Assembly: GCA_947473355.1 (NCBI GenBank)
Contig: CANJCQ010000001.1
Location: 124,001-188,000, forward strand
Reading direction: 5' to 3'
DNA: 64,000 nt
Origin: Sphingomonadaceae bacterium
Lineage (GTDB): Bacteria; Pseudomonadota; Alphaproteobacteria; Sphingomonadales; Sphingomonadaceae
Shown here: positions 44,450 to 53,331 of the stretch, one piece after another
How positions within the stretch are numbered: position 1 is the stretch's first letter
Layout of the letters: each line of letters starts with the position of its first letter
Position numbers and translations under genes: made by a program
Notes under the pieces: generated by a model
What the model was told of the DNA's origin: nothing
The model's database searches: none
Seen by the model: the letters and a program-made list of their open reading frames with translations, nothing else

Positions 44450-45325
44450 ATGTCTGCAATCACGGCCAGAGATCTCAGCCCTGCCTTCGGTTCGGAAGTC
44501 TTCGGGCTCGAGACATGCATTCCGCTTGACGATGATACGATCGCTGCGCTGCGCAAGCTGTTTGATGAGCGTGGATTGCTTGTGTTCCGCAATACGCCGC
44601 TCGACATCAGGTTCCAGACCTATCTCTCCGAGCTGCTGATCGGCAACGACGTGCCCGACCCCGATGCGCTGACGGTCAAGGACAATTTCCTGATTTCCAA
44701 CCGCGAGCCGACAGGTGCTGCCCCTTACGGCCGGCTGCTCTACCATTCGGACCAGATGTGGTCGGGCAAGGACCGGGTCGACCTGATCTCGCTCTATGGC
44801 CGCGAAGTGGGCCAGCCGGCGACGCCAACAATGTTTGTCAGTGCGGTCGAGGGCTGGGACAGCCTGCCCGCAGCTTTGCGCGCGAAAGTCGAAAACCGCT
44901 TTGCCATCCAGCACTACGATTCTGAGGTCTATCGCAAGCGTGCTGCCGGCGACACCGATGTGCTGGTCTCGACCTACGATACCGGCGAGGATTTCGTCAC
45001 CACGCCGATCGGCTTCACCCATCCGCGCACCGGAAAGATCATCCTCTATGTCTGCCAGCAGACCACCCAGCGGATCGAAGGTCTCTCCGAGGAGGAAAGC
45101 GACAGACTGCTCGATGCCTTGTTCGATCACCTCTACGCCAGCGACAAGGAACTGGCGCACCACTGGCAGGAAGGCGATTTCATCATCTGGGACAACCTGT
45201 CGCTCCAACATGCCCGGCCCAATGTTGTTCTCGACGGTCCGCCACGGACTTTGCGCAAAACCATTGCACCTTTCCCCAAGTCAGCAATTGCCGGACCGAA
45301 ATATGCCAGTTTGGCCAAGGGCTGA
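44450..45325 (+). CDS. TauD/TfdA-family Fe(II)/2-oxoglutarate dioxygenase
   Basis: Oxygenase of 291 residues with His99, Asp101 (LLYHSDQMW), His254 (WDNLSLQHARPN) and Arg266/Arg269 (PPRTLRK). By eye the nearest relatives in the window are 18133 and 51343; even the spacing of first ligands is identical to 18133. GGGAG nine bases before the ATG. Co-transcribed with the P450 upstream, so both may attack the same molecule at different positions. Confidence 0.93.
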   Translation: MSAITARDLSPAFGSEVFGLETCIPLDDDTIAALRKLFDERGLLVFRNTPLDIRFQTYLSELLIGNDVPDPDALTVKDNFLISNREPTGAAPYGRLLYHSDQMWSGKDRVDLISLYGREVGQPATPTMFVSAVEGWDSLPAALRAKVENRFAIQHYDSEVYRKRAAGDTDVLVSTYDTGEDFVTTPIGFTHPRTGKIILYVCQQTTQRIEGLSEEESDRLLDALFDHLYASDKELAHHWQEGDFIIWDNLSLQHARPNVVLDGPPRTLRKTIAPFPKSAIAGPKYASLAKG

Positions 45326-45534
45326 TGCGCGCTGAAGTGCTCAACCTGCCGGAAATCGGCCTGGCGCCCCATACTCAAACCCCGCATGAAAGACGCCGCC
45401 GCAATATTGGCACCGGAACTGGCGCATGCTGAATAGGCATCGCCAGATGCGCAATTGAAACCACGAAAAAGCCGGATCGACAAAAGACGCGATTGCACTG
45501 AGGATTGAATTGCCGAAAGGTATAAATTCAGGTC

Positions 45535-45548
45535 CGATCGAAAGATCG
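45535..45548. promoter_or_regulatory. Inverted repeat in the E1 upstream region
   Basis: CGATC-GAAA-GATCG, 38 bases before the E1 start, next to TATAAA (45521-45526), which could be a -10 box. Possible operator or mRNA hairpin. Confidence 0.35.
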
Positions 45549-45585
45549 TTTCGGTTGAAATTCTGTGAATTTTGGAGGAACGCGT

Positions 45586-47613
45586 GTGGCACAGACCAAT
45601 TTGGGAATAGAGCCCCAAACCCTGAAAGCGATCTACGGCGAAATGGCGAGGATACGCGCTGTGGACACGGCGATCCAGGCGGGGCTTTCGGCCGGAAAAT
45701 TCACCTTTACCTATTGGCCAATGACCGGACAGGAATGTATTCCGGCAACGATATCCCAGCTGATCACTTCGCGCGATTATATGGTCACCACTTATCGCGG
45801 CATCCACGATCAGGTTGCCAAGGGCGTCGATCTTGTGGGCATGTTTGCCGAGGCGCTCGGGCGCGAGGGTGGGGTCAATAAGGGCAAGGGCGGCAGCCCG
45901 CACATTTCCGACCCATCGTCAGGCTCGATGGTTACCACCGCCATCGTGGGGGCCGGTACTCCGATCGCCAATGGCCTTGCCATTGCGGCAAAGGAGCGCG
46001 GCGAGGATCGGGTAACCATTGTCAACTTCGGAGACGGTGCCACCTCTATCGGCGCGGTGCACGAAGCCATGAACCTGGCTGGCATCTGGAAGTTGCCGGT
46101 GATCTTCCTGTGTCAGAACAACCAGTGGGGTGAATACACGCCAGTTCCGGAATACACGGCAAGTCCTGATTTCGCCGTGCGAGCGCAGGCGCTGGGTTTT
46201 GCGGGGCATGTGCTCGATGGCAATGACCCGGTCACCTTCCACGCGGCGATGAAGGATGTGATCGCTAGCGTGCGCCGGGGAGACGGTCCGGTTTTTGTTG
46301 AGGCGCGCACTTATCGCCTTGGTCTGCATGCCGGGGTCGGCGACAACAAGAGCGTTACCAAGGAAGAGTTGGCAGTTCACAAGGCTCGCGCTCCCTTCGA
46401 TAACACCAAGGCATTGCTGATCAGCGCGGGCATTTGCGACGCCGAGGAACTCGTAAAGATCGAAGCGGCGGCAAAGGCTGAAGTCGAGGCGGCGATTGCC
46501 AAGGCGATGGAGAGCAATCCCACGCCTGAAAGCGAGACAATCATCGACGTCTTCGCTGATAGCGATTGCGTGCCGCGCCGTGGCCATTACCCGATACGGT
46601 CTGCCGAAGGCGACCTGCCGGGTGAGCGTAAGACAATGTCAATGGTCGAGGCCATCCGCGATGCACAACACATCGCGATGACGAAGAACCCGGAAGTCTT
46701 CATTCTGGGCGAAGACGTCGGCGATCCGCCGGGAGGTGTTTTTGGCACAAACAAGGGGTTGCAGGACGAGTTTGGTCCGAACCGCGTGCGCCCGACTCCG
46801 ATTGCAGAGCAAGCCATCATTGGCGCCGCGCTTGGTGCTTCGATCGCCGGAATGCGGCCAATCGCGGAAATCATGTTCACAGACTTCTTCGGTGTCTGCC
46901 TGGACCAGATCGCCAACCATGCTGCCAAGCAGCGATACATGTCGGGCTCGGCAACCCACGCTCCAATGACCATTCGCGTGCAAACTGGCGGCGGCGTTGG
47001 CGGTTTTGGCGCACAGCATTCGCAATCTACGGAAGCCTGGCTGCTGCATACGCCTGGCATCAAGGTGGTCTATCCATCCAATCCCCTCGATGCGAAGGGG
47101 CTGTTGTTGTCAGCGATAGATGATCCGGATCCCGTGGTCATGCTGGAATCGATGAAGTTGCTTTTCACGCAGAAGGCTGAAGTGCCCCTTGGCGATTACC
47201 GAATTCCGCTGGGAGTCGCGTCAACCAAGCGTGAGGGCACTGACATCTCGCTGATTTCTTATGGTTGGCAGGTGCAGCAGTGCCTCGAAGCCGCAGAGGT
47301 ACTGGCCAAGGAAGGTGTCAGTGCGGAAGTGATTGACCTGCGATCGCTTGTTCCGATCGATTATTGCCGCATTCTCGATTCTGTGAAGAAGACAGGCCGC
47401 GCACTGGTTGTCCATGCGGCGGTCGAGTTTTGCGGGCTAGGTGCAGAGATTTGCAGCACGATCAACGAAGAGCTCTGGGGCAAACTTAAGTCACCGGCCA
47501 TACGTTTTGGCGCCGAATACGCTCCGATGGCCTATTCCAGCGTGATCGAAGCGAGCCAGGTGCCCAGCGCCAAGTCGATCGTCGCTCGTGTACTTGCCGC
47601 TGTGAAGCATTGA
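45586..47613 (+). CDS. Fused 2-oxo acid dehydrogenase E1 (alpha and beta)
   Basis: Thiamine-diphosphate enzyme of 675 residues. Residues 1-330 are the E1 alpha subunit (GDGATSIGAVHEAMN near 148-162, then the NN of CQNNQWG closing the TPP motif); residues about 351-675 are E1 beta (MSMVEAIRDA, GEDVGD, then AEQAIIGAALG). In most bacteria these are two genes. It would decarboxylate a 2-oxo acid and pass the acyl group to lipoate. GTG start with GGAGG seven bases before it. The next gene is a lone lipoyl domain; no E2 acyltransferase or E3 is in the window. Confidence 0.92.
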   Translation: MAQTNLGIEPQTLKAIYGEMARIRAVDTAIQAGLSAGKFTFTYWPMTGQECIPATISQLITSRDYMVTTYRGIHDQVAKGVDLVGMFAEALGREGGVNKGKGGSPHISDPSSGSMVTTAIVGAGTPIANGLAIAAKERGEDRVTIVNFGDGATSIGAVHEAMNLAGIWKLPVIFLCQNNQWGEYTPVPEYTASPDFAVRAQALGFAGHVLDGNDPVTFHAAMKDVIASVRRGDGPVFVEARTYRLGLHAGVGDNKSVTKEELAVHKARAPFDNTKALLISAGICDAEELVKIEAAAKAEVEAAIAKAMESNPTPESETIIDVFADSDCVPRRGHYPIRSAEGDLPGERKTMSMVEAIRDAQHIAMTKNPEVFILGEDVGDPPGGVFGTNKGLQDEFGPNRVRPTPIAEQAIIGAALGASIAGMRPIAEIMFTDFFGVCLDQIANHAAKQRYMSGSATHAPMTIRVQTGGGVGGFGAQHSQSTEAWLLHTPGIKVVYPSNPLDAKGLLLSAIDDPDPVVMLESMKLLFTQKAEVPLGDYRIPLGVASTKREGTDISLISYGWQVQQCLEAAEVLAKEGVSAEVIDLRSLVPIDYCRILDSVKKTGRALVVHAAVEFCGLGAEICSTINEELWGKLKSPAIRFGAEYAPMAYSSVIEASQVPSAKSIVARVLAAVKH

Positions 47614-47634
47614 AATTTGAAAGGCTGATAGAAT

Positions 47635-47865
47635 ATGGCGATTACACTTACAATTCCGAAACTGGAAATGTCGATGAGTGAAGGCACACTCGCCGAGTGG
47701 ATTGTAGCGGATGGTGCCGAAGTTAAGACAGGTGACTTCATCTATATTCTGGAAACCGACAAGACCGCGCGTGAGGTTGAATCTCCATCTGACGGTATAT
47801 TGCGGCATAAGGCGCCTGCTGGCGAAACATACGACGTTGGAACTGAGATCGGTGAAATCGTTTAG
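47635..47865 (+). CDS. Free-standing lipoyl (biotinyl) domain protein
   Basis: A complete lipoyl domain of 76 residues and nothing else. The lipoyl-acceptor Lys43 sits in the canonical ETDKT hairpin turn; PKLEMSMSEGTL at 8-19 and EIGEIV at the end match E2 N-termini. Lack of Met on either side (MKM) favours lipoate over biotin. It starts 21 bases after the fused E1, its obvious partner. Without an E2 catalytic domain it resembles a mobile swinging arm, like an H-protein-style carrier. Confidence 0.92.
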   Translation: MAITLTIPKLEMSMSEGTLAEWIVADGAEVKTGDFIYILETDKTAREVESPSDGILRHKAPAGETYDVGTEIGEIV

Positions 47866-48032
47866 CGGCCATTGAATGTCGTATGACATGACCTGGGTTT
47901 AATTTGCCCTCCCCCGGTTCGTTGTATTCCGGTTATCTGCAAAAGGCTTAGGAGTTCATCAGCCATCTACCGATGATCGGTATTTTCCGCCTACGAGTGG
48001 GTCTGGTTGCCCTTTTATTCAGGAGTGAAAGA

Positions 48033-48590
48033 GTGGCCAATCAGGGTCATTGGCTTCCAGGTTCCCTAGAGGAACGCCTCGACCGGATCGAGGCAGTTGA
48101 CCAGATCCGCCAGCTGGCCTCGCGCTATGCCTTGGCGGTCGACACTCGCAACATGGACGATCTGGCCTCGCTATTCGTCGAAGATGTGCGGGTGGGACGC
48201 GACGAACATGGACGCGAAGCGATCAAGCGTTGGTACGGCAGATCGCTCGAGCGTTTCGGCACCTCGATCCATTTCATCGGCAATCACGTCATTGATTTCA
48301 TCTCGCCGGATGAGGCGACCGGCGTTGTCACTTGCCACGACGAGCTGGAAAAGGGCGGTGAATGGCAGGTCGGCAAGATCCAGTATTGGGACACCTATGT
48401 CCGCCGCAACGGCACTTGGTATTTCAAGCGGCGCAAGCTCCACCGCTGGTATCTGGTTGATGCGTTGGAGCGGCCGAGCCATAATGGCGGGGTGAACACC
48501 GACCCGCGCTCGCTGACGGTCGGTCAGCTTCCCGATGTCTGGCCGAGCTGGGAACGCTTCTGGTCGGAGCGCGGCAAGACGCCGCGCTGA
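48033..48590 (+). CDS. SnoaL-like (NTF2 fold) protein
   Basis: Protein of 185 residues: LEERLDRIEAVDQIRQLASR followed by YALAVDTRNMDDLASLFVED is the SnoaL_4 opening, and the sheet-rich second half ends in YFKRRKLHRWYLVD. Possible dehydratase, isomerase or dehydrochlorinase. GTG start, AGGAGTGA five bases upstream. Groups with an LLM monooxygenase and two SDRs downstream. Confidence 0.85.
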   Translation: MANQGHWLPGSLEERLDRIEAVDQIRQLASRYALAVDTRNMDDLASLFVEDVRVGRDEHGREAIKRWYGRSLERFGTSIHFIGNHVIDFISPDEATGVVTCHDELEKGGEWQVGKIQYWDTYVRRNGTWYFKRRKLHRWYLVDALERPSHNGGVNTDPRSLTVGQLPDVWPSWERFWSERGKTPR

Positions 48591-48609
48591 GCCGGAATTG
48601 GTAGACACC

Positions 48610-49614
48610 ATGCTCCGGACCAGCCTGTTCTTCGACATGCGCGCGCCAGCCTTCGGCGCGCCGTCGCGCGAAATCTATGCTGCCGCGCTTGAAATGTCCG
48701 CATTCGGCGACCGGATCGGCGTGACCAAGGTGGGCTTCATGGAGCACCACGGTTGCGACGATGGCTACCTCACTAATCCTTTCCTGATGGGCGCGGCGGT
48801 GGCGGCGCGCACCACGCGTATCCGAATCAATCTGGGCGCAGTGATCCTGCCGTTGCACGATCCGCTGAAAGTGGCCGAGGACATCGCCATTGTCGATCAG
48901 ATCAGCCAGGGGCGGATCGAGGTCATTCTGGGCGCGGGCTATGTGCCGTCGGAATTCGCCCGCTTTGGGGTTTCGCTGCACGACCGTGCGAATCTGATGG
49001 ACCGCGGTATTGAGACGATCCTCCGCGCCTTGTCAGGCGAGGCGACGGACGGCGAGGGGCGCGATATCCTGGTGCGCCCGCTTCCCATCCAGGATCCGAA
49101 GGATATCCTGTTGGTGGGTGGCGGCGTGAAGGCATCTGCACGGCGCGCGGCGCGCTTCGATCTGGGGTTTGCTCCTGCCAATCCCAGGCTTTTCGCGCTC
49201 TATGAGGAAGAAATGCGCGCGCGCGGGCAGGCGCTGCGCGCCATGCATGGGCCGGGCCGCCCATTGTGCATCCACCTTGCCGAGGATGTCGAGGCTGGCT
49301 GGGCGGATCTGATGCCGCATGCCGTCCACGTCGCGAAGTCCTATGCTGCCTGGGCCGACGAGACCGGCATGGTCAAATCGCCGTTCCACGGCCTTGGCAG
49401 CGAAGCCGCAATGCGCGCCGCCGGAATTTTCCAGGTCTGGACCACCGACGAATTGCTGGAACATGCCTCGGGCCTGCAATCGCCCGCCACACTTGGTTTC
49501 ATGCCGCTGCTCGGCGGCCTCGCGCCTAAGGCCGGCTGGCGCAGCTTGCATTTGCTTGAACAGGTTATGCCGCGCTTGGCTGCGCTGCAATCGAAAGGAA
49601 CATCCAGTCTATGA
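48610..49614 (+). CDS. Luciferase-like (LLM class) flavin-dependent monooxygenase
   Basis: TIM-barrel flavoprotein of 334 residues of the bacterial luciferase/F420 family. Features: GVTKVGFMEHHGCDDGY near 37-53 (the EHH motif of alkanal monooxygenase-like members), TRIRINLGAVILPLHDPLKVAEDIAIVD with the conserved non-prolyl region, and GGRIEVILGAGY-type barrel strand. Needs reduced FMN or F420 from another protein. The ATG at 48610 has a weak site; TTG 48598 is possible. Its stop overlaps the next start by 4 bases. Confidence 0.9.
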   Translation: MLRTSLFFDMRAPAFGAPSREIYAAALEMSAFGDRIGVTKVGFMEHHGCDDGYLTNPFLMGAAVAARTTRIRINLGAVILPLHDPLKVAEDIAIVDQISQGRIEVILGAGYVPSEFARFGVSLHDRANLMDRGIETILRALSGEATDGEGRDILVRPLPIQDPKDILLVGGGVKASARRAARFDLGFAPANPRLFALYEEEMRARGQALRAMHGPGRPLCIHLAEDVEAGWADLMPHAVHVAKSYAAWADETGMVKSPFHGLGSEAAMRAAGIFQVWTTDELLEHASGLQSPATLGFMPLLGGLAPKAGWRSLHLLEQVMPRLAALQSKGTSSL

Positions 49615-50405
49615 AGATCGCTGACATCAAGCATGCTTTTGTCACCGGCGGCGCAAGTGGCATCGGGCTCGGCGCGGCGCGCGGCCTTGCCGCGAGAGGG
49701 ATTGCCGTGACGATCGCCGACTTCAACCCGGATGCGCTCGCTGATGTGCTCGCTGAGGGCATCGCGAAAATCCGCGGGGTGCAGATGGACGTGCGCGATC
49801 GCGCGGCCTGGGTAAAGGCGAAAGGCGATGCTGAAGCGGCATTCGGCCCGGTCGACCTGTTGATCAGCAATGCCGGCATTGCCTCGGTTGGCTATGAACT
49901 GGCCGATATGGATCCGGAATCGTTCGACCGGATCGTTGGCGTCAATCTTTTTGGGGCATTCAATGGCATTTCCGCATTCGCCGCGGACATGCGCGGGCGC
50001 GGTCGCGGGCATATTGTCAGCACGGCTTCGATAGTCGGCCTCGCCTCGCCGAAGAACGGTGTCGGCGGCAACTATGTGGCCTCGAAATTCGGCATCGTCG
50101 GCCTGAGTGAAGTGCTGCGGCTGGAAATGGCACCGCACGGGGTCGGGGTTTCGGTATTGTGTCCCGGCTACATGGCGACAGGCAACGGGCGCAATCCCAT
50201 CCGCTTCGCTAACGATTCACGCAAGGTTGCAGGGCTGGGCGATAGCCCGGGGGGGCGGGTGGAAGATCTGGTTCCACGGCTGCTGGCCGGGATCGAGGCG
50301 GACGATTTTTATATCATCTCCCACTGCGAACACGAATGGCCCAATGTCGAGCGGCGCAGCAAGGAGCTCGAAATGGCATTCAATGGTGGTGATAAATACA
50401 AATAA
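49611..50405 (+). CDS. Short-chain dehydrogenase/reductase (tandem copy 1)
   Basis: SDR of 264 residues: TGGASGIGLG at 12-21, SNAG in place of NNAG, Ser of STASIVG, Tyr/Lys (YVASK). Starts with ATGA overlapping the monooxygenase stop. The C-terminus lacks the usual DGG motif and ends in a charged tail (NGGDKYK). The neighbour at 50429 is its paralogue, with the same layout throughout (FGPVDxL, ELADMxPExFDR, GISAFAADMR). Confidence 0.91.
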   Translation: MKIADIKHAFVTGGASGIGLGAARGLAARGIAVTIADFNPDALADVLAEGIAKIRGVQMDVRDRAAWVKAKGDAEAAFGPVDLLISNAGIASVGYELADMDPESFDRIVGVNLFGAFNGISAFAADMRGRGRGHIVSTASIVGLASPKNGVGGNYVASKFGIVGLSEVLRLEMAPHGVGVSVLCPGYMATGNGRNPIRFANDSRKVAGLGDSPGGRVEDLVPRLLAGIEADDFYIISHCEHEWPNVERRSKELEMAFNGGDKYK

Positions 50406-50428
50406 TTTAACGATAATTGGGAGGTTGT

Positions 50429-51247
50429 ATGAAGCTCGAATTTGCAAGACATGCATTCATCACCGGCGGCGCAAGTGGCATCGGCCTGGCGGTGGCCAAG
50501 GCGCTGGCGAACAGGGGCCTGCGCGTCACCATCGCCGATGTGGATGCCGAGGGGATCAAGGCGGCGGTGGCGGCGCAGGGCGATATGTTTCGCGGCGTCG
50601 TTCTCGATGTCCGCGACCGGGCCGGCTGGGCGGTGGCCAAGGCCGAGGCCGAGGCAGCCTTCGGACCCGTCGATATCCTGTTCAACAATGCCGGCATTGC
50701 CTCGTTCGGGATCGAACTGGCCGATATGGAGCCCGAAGTGTTCGACCGATTGATCGCGGTGGACCTGACCGGCGTGTTCAACGGCATTTCGGCCTTTGCC
50801 GCAGACATGCGCGCGCGCGGGGCTGGGCACATCATCAGCACGTCGTCGATGTCGGGCATCTGTGAGCCCAGCAACGGCATTGGCGGCAGCTATGCCGCTG
50901 CCAAGTTTGGTGTCGTCGGCCTGTCCGAGACCTTGCGGCTGGAGCTCGCCCCGCACGGCGTTGGCGTCAGCGTGCTGTGCCCCGGGATGACGGCAACCGG
51001 CATTGCCAAAAACAGCGTGGCTCTGGGTGGCGGGGTGCGCATGCCGGAGCAGCGAGCGGTTGCTGAGGGGCAAGCGCGGCCGCCAAGTCCGTTTGAACAC
51101 GGGACGGCCGAAGAATTGGCAGTCGAGGTGCTGCGCGGGATCGAGGTCAATGCGCTCTATGTCATCACTCACCCAGGGGGCTGGTTGCCATTGGCGAAAT
51201 CGCGCCACCAGGCAATAGAGCAGGCCTTCACAGTCATGCACGGCTAG
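50429..51247 (+). CDS. Short-chain dehydrogenase/reductase (tandem copy 2)
   Basis: SDR of 272 residues with TGGASGIGLA, NNAG, Ser of STSSMSG, Tyr/Lys (YAAAK). GGGAGG precedes the ATG. A tandem duplicate of 49611: the stretch between residues 85 and 130 is largely the same. Here NNAG is intact, and the C-terminal region is longer (…GGVRMPEQRAV). The pair probably arose by local duplication and may accept different stereoisomers. Confidence 0.91.
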   Translation: MKLEFARHAFITGGASGIGLAVAKALANRGLRVTIADVDAEGIKAAVAAQGDMFRGVVLDVRDRAGWAVAKAEAEAAFGPVDILFNNAGIASFGIELADMEPEVFDRLIAVDLTGVFNGISAFAADMRARGAGHIISTSSMSGICEPSNGIGGSYAAAKFGVVGLSETLRLELAPHGVGVSVLCPGMTATGIAKNSVALGGGVRMPEQRAVAEGQARPPSPFEHGTAEELAVEVLRGIEVNALYVITHPGGWLPLAKSRHQAIEQAFTVMHG

Positions 51248-51257
51248 CGCAACTGGC

Positions 51258-51295
51258 TTGTGCCGCAACGGGATGTGCATTATAGTAACTGCTAT
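51258..51295 (+). promoter_or_regulatory. Promoter and operator of the TauD operon at 51343
   Basis: TTGTGC (51258-51263), 17-base spacer, TATAGT (51281-51286). ATAGTAACTGCTAT (51282-51295) is identical to the copy at 19095-19108 read in the same orientation of the window and again covers the -10 box. Confidence 0.72.
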
Positions 51296-51342
51296 GTTAT
51301 TTTGGCGGAACCTCTTCGCCGCAAGGCTGGGGCCAGGTTGTC

Positions 51343-52224
51343 ATGGGAAGTCTGCAGGTTAGAGCGATCCACCCCGGCTTCGGCGCAGAGGTGTCAGGTC
51401 TGGAGCCCAAAGTGCCGCTGGCCGATGATACCATCGCCCAGCTGCGCCACCTGTTCGACGAAAAGGGCCTGCTGGTTTTCCGCGACATTGATGCGGACCT
51501 TCGGTTCCAGACCTATCTCTCGCTGTTGCTGATTGGCGAAGATCCCTTGGCCAATCCTGACCAGAGCCTTGATTCGCCTTCCGCCCGGCGCGAACTGCTG
51601 GTGTCAAACCGGGAGGAAGGCGGCAATGCCCCGGTCGGCCGTCTGCTTTATCATTCCGACTACATGTGGCGCGACGATGTGTTCCGGCTGCTTTCGCTTT
51701 ATGGCCTGAAGGTAGAACAGCCAACCAGTCCGACCATGTTCGTTAGCGCGGCCCACGGTTGGGAAACCCTGCCGGACGAATTGCGCGCCCGGGTGGAAGG
51801 TCTTTACGCGATCCACGGCCAGAACGCCTCCTATGACGTGCGCAGCGGCGGCGATGCCGATGTCTTGCTGCCCAAGTTCGCCGACGAGGAAACTATTCGC
51901 CTGCCGATCGCCTTCCGCCACCCGCGCACTGGGCAGACGCTGCTCTACGTCACGCCGCAATTCACCCAGCGGATCGACGGTCTAAGTGATGCCGACAGCG
52001 AGGCGCTGCTGGGCGAACTGTTCGATCACCTTTATCGTCCGGACGTTGAAGTGCAGCATCTCTGGCGCGAACGCGATCTGGTGATGTGGGACAATATCGC
52101 CCTGCAGCACGCCCGGCCTAACATCACTTATGAAGGCCCGGCGCGCACCCTGCGCAAGACCTTCGCCCCACCGCCGGGTGCAAATGCAAGCAAGCGGCCG
52201 GAGTTCACCACTGTCGGTGCCTGA
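51343..52224 (+). CDS. TauD/TfdA-family Fe(II)/2-oxoglutarate dioxygenase
   Basis: Oxygenase of 293 residues with His104 and Asp106 (LLYHSDYMW), His256 (WDNIALQHARPN) and Arg268/Arg271 (ARTLRKTF). Paralogue of 18133 and 44450. It begins an operon with DUF2889, crotonase and SDR, and its promoter carries the same operator as the TauD at 18133, so the two enzymes should respond to one signal. Confidence 0.93.
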   Translation: MGSLQVRAIHPGFGAEVSGLEPKVPLADDTIAQLRHLFDEKGLLVFRDIDADLRFQTYLSLLLIGEDPLANPDQSLDSPSARRELLVSNREEGGNAPVGRLLYHSDYMWRDDVFRLLSLYGLKVEQPTSPTMFVSAAHGWETLPDELRARVEGLYAIHGQNASYDVRSGGDADVLLPKFADEETIRLPIAFRHPRTGQTLLYVTPQFTQRIDGLSDADSEALLGELFDHLYRPDVEVQHLWRERDLVMWDNIALQHARPNITYEGPARTLRKTFAPPPGANASKRPEFTTVGA

Positions 52225-52260
52225 CTTGCGCTGATTGGCGAGCATGTTACTGACAGTGGC

Positions 52261-53241
52261 ATGACAGATTTCCCCGGCAACCCGCCGAATGCAAATACGC
52301 CGCCGCGTCGCCCCGGCTCGATCCGCCGCACAACCACGCACGATTCCAACCGTCCCGATGGGCTGGATGGTCCAGTGGTTCATGTGGCCAAAGGGCGTGA
52401 CTTGCTGACGATCGATATTGGGCAGGTGCGGGTGCTCGACCAGACACAAATTGAAGCCACGATCGATTATGCGCGAGTGGCGATCATCGCTATTGCAAGC
52501 CTTCCTGCCGATCCGGCACTGCCTGCCCTAGCGGGGAAGGGGGCCTATTCGGGCTTTCGTCGCTCGGTCGAAGAAGTGTTGCCGGGCGAGATGGCATCAC
52601 ACCGGGTGCGCGCGCAACTGCTCGATGATTTTCCGCTGGCCGTCATGGGAAACGGACGCGCGCTGCGGGCAGAAGGCAAGCGTATCGGAATTGCCCGCCG
52701 CGGCGCACTGCCGGTCGATCAGTGCGCCGGCTGGGCGGACGGCGGAACACTCCTCAAGGGCTTTTCCGAACTCGGCCCACCAATCCGGATCGGCCCGCGC
52801 TGTCTGGCGCTGGCAGACAGCAGCGATCCGGCCAGCTGGCACGCCTTTGCGCCGCTCGCTCCCCATGGCACCCGCCGTGCCCGGCGACTGGACATCTGGC
52901 AGGAGGGTGGTCTGGGTCAAGGCGACTGCTTCTTCCGCGACAGCCACATGGACCGGTCGGGTATCGAGACAGTGATTCACGAGTGGCGCCTGCGGATCGC
53001 CTTCGATCCCGCGACCCGCTGCTTCGTCAGCGCCGAAGCCGAAGCCGGGCCGCTGCCCTATCCCGAATGCCCGTCATCGGGGAACAGTGCATCGCGGCTG
53101 GTCGGCGCTCCGATTGACGGGCTGCGCCGCGCCGTGGGGCAGGACTTCGTGGGCCCATCGACCTGCACGCATCTCAACGACACATTCCGCGCGTTGGAAG
53201 ATGTCGGCGCGCTGTTCGATCGTCTTGCCGCTGTCGCATGA
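52261..53241 (+). CDS. DUF2889 family protein
   Basis: Protein of 326 residues. The N-terminal SIRRTTTHDSN (about 20-30) and C-terminal STCTHLNDTFRALEDVG (about 301-317) are the hallmark segments of DUF2889. No catalytic function is established for the family; its repeated conserved His and Cys could suggest a metal or cofactor site. It lies 37 bases after TauD and 90 bases before the crotonase, so it likely belongs to acyl-CoA catabolism. Confidence 0.8.
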   Translation: MTDFPGNPPNANTPPRRPGSIRRTTTHDSNRPDGLDGPVVHVAKGRDLLTIDIGQVRVLDQTQIEATIDYARVAIIAIASLPADPALPALAGKGAYSGFRRSVEEVLPGEMASHRVRAQLLDDFPLAVMGNGRALRAEGKRIGIARRGALPVDQCAGWADGGTLLKGFSELGPPIRIGPRCLALADSSDPASWHAFAPLAPHGTRRARRLDIWQEGGLGQGDCFFRDSHMDRSGIETVIHEWRLRIAFDPATRCFVSAEAEAGPLPYPECPSSGNSASRLVGAPIDGLRRAVGQDFVGPSTCTHLNDTFRALEDVGALFDRLAAVA

Positions 53242-53331
53242 GGCCAAGAGTCCTTCCCCCCTCCCGGACATCTGCCGAGCAGCTATGGCAGTGCGGCAGG
53301 GCACCGCCATGCCCGGAAAAAGGATGTGAAA

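Noticed and set aside
52246..52266. TGACA/TGACAG repeats resembling the second operator family
   Set aside because: Half-sites are direct rather than inverted, and they lie within an operon over the DUF2889 start codon.
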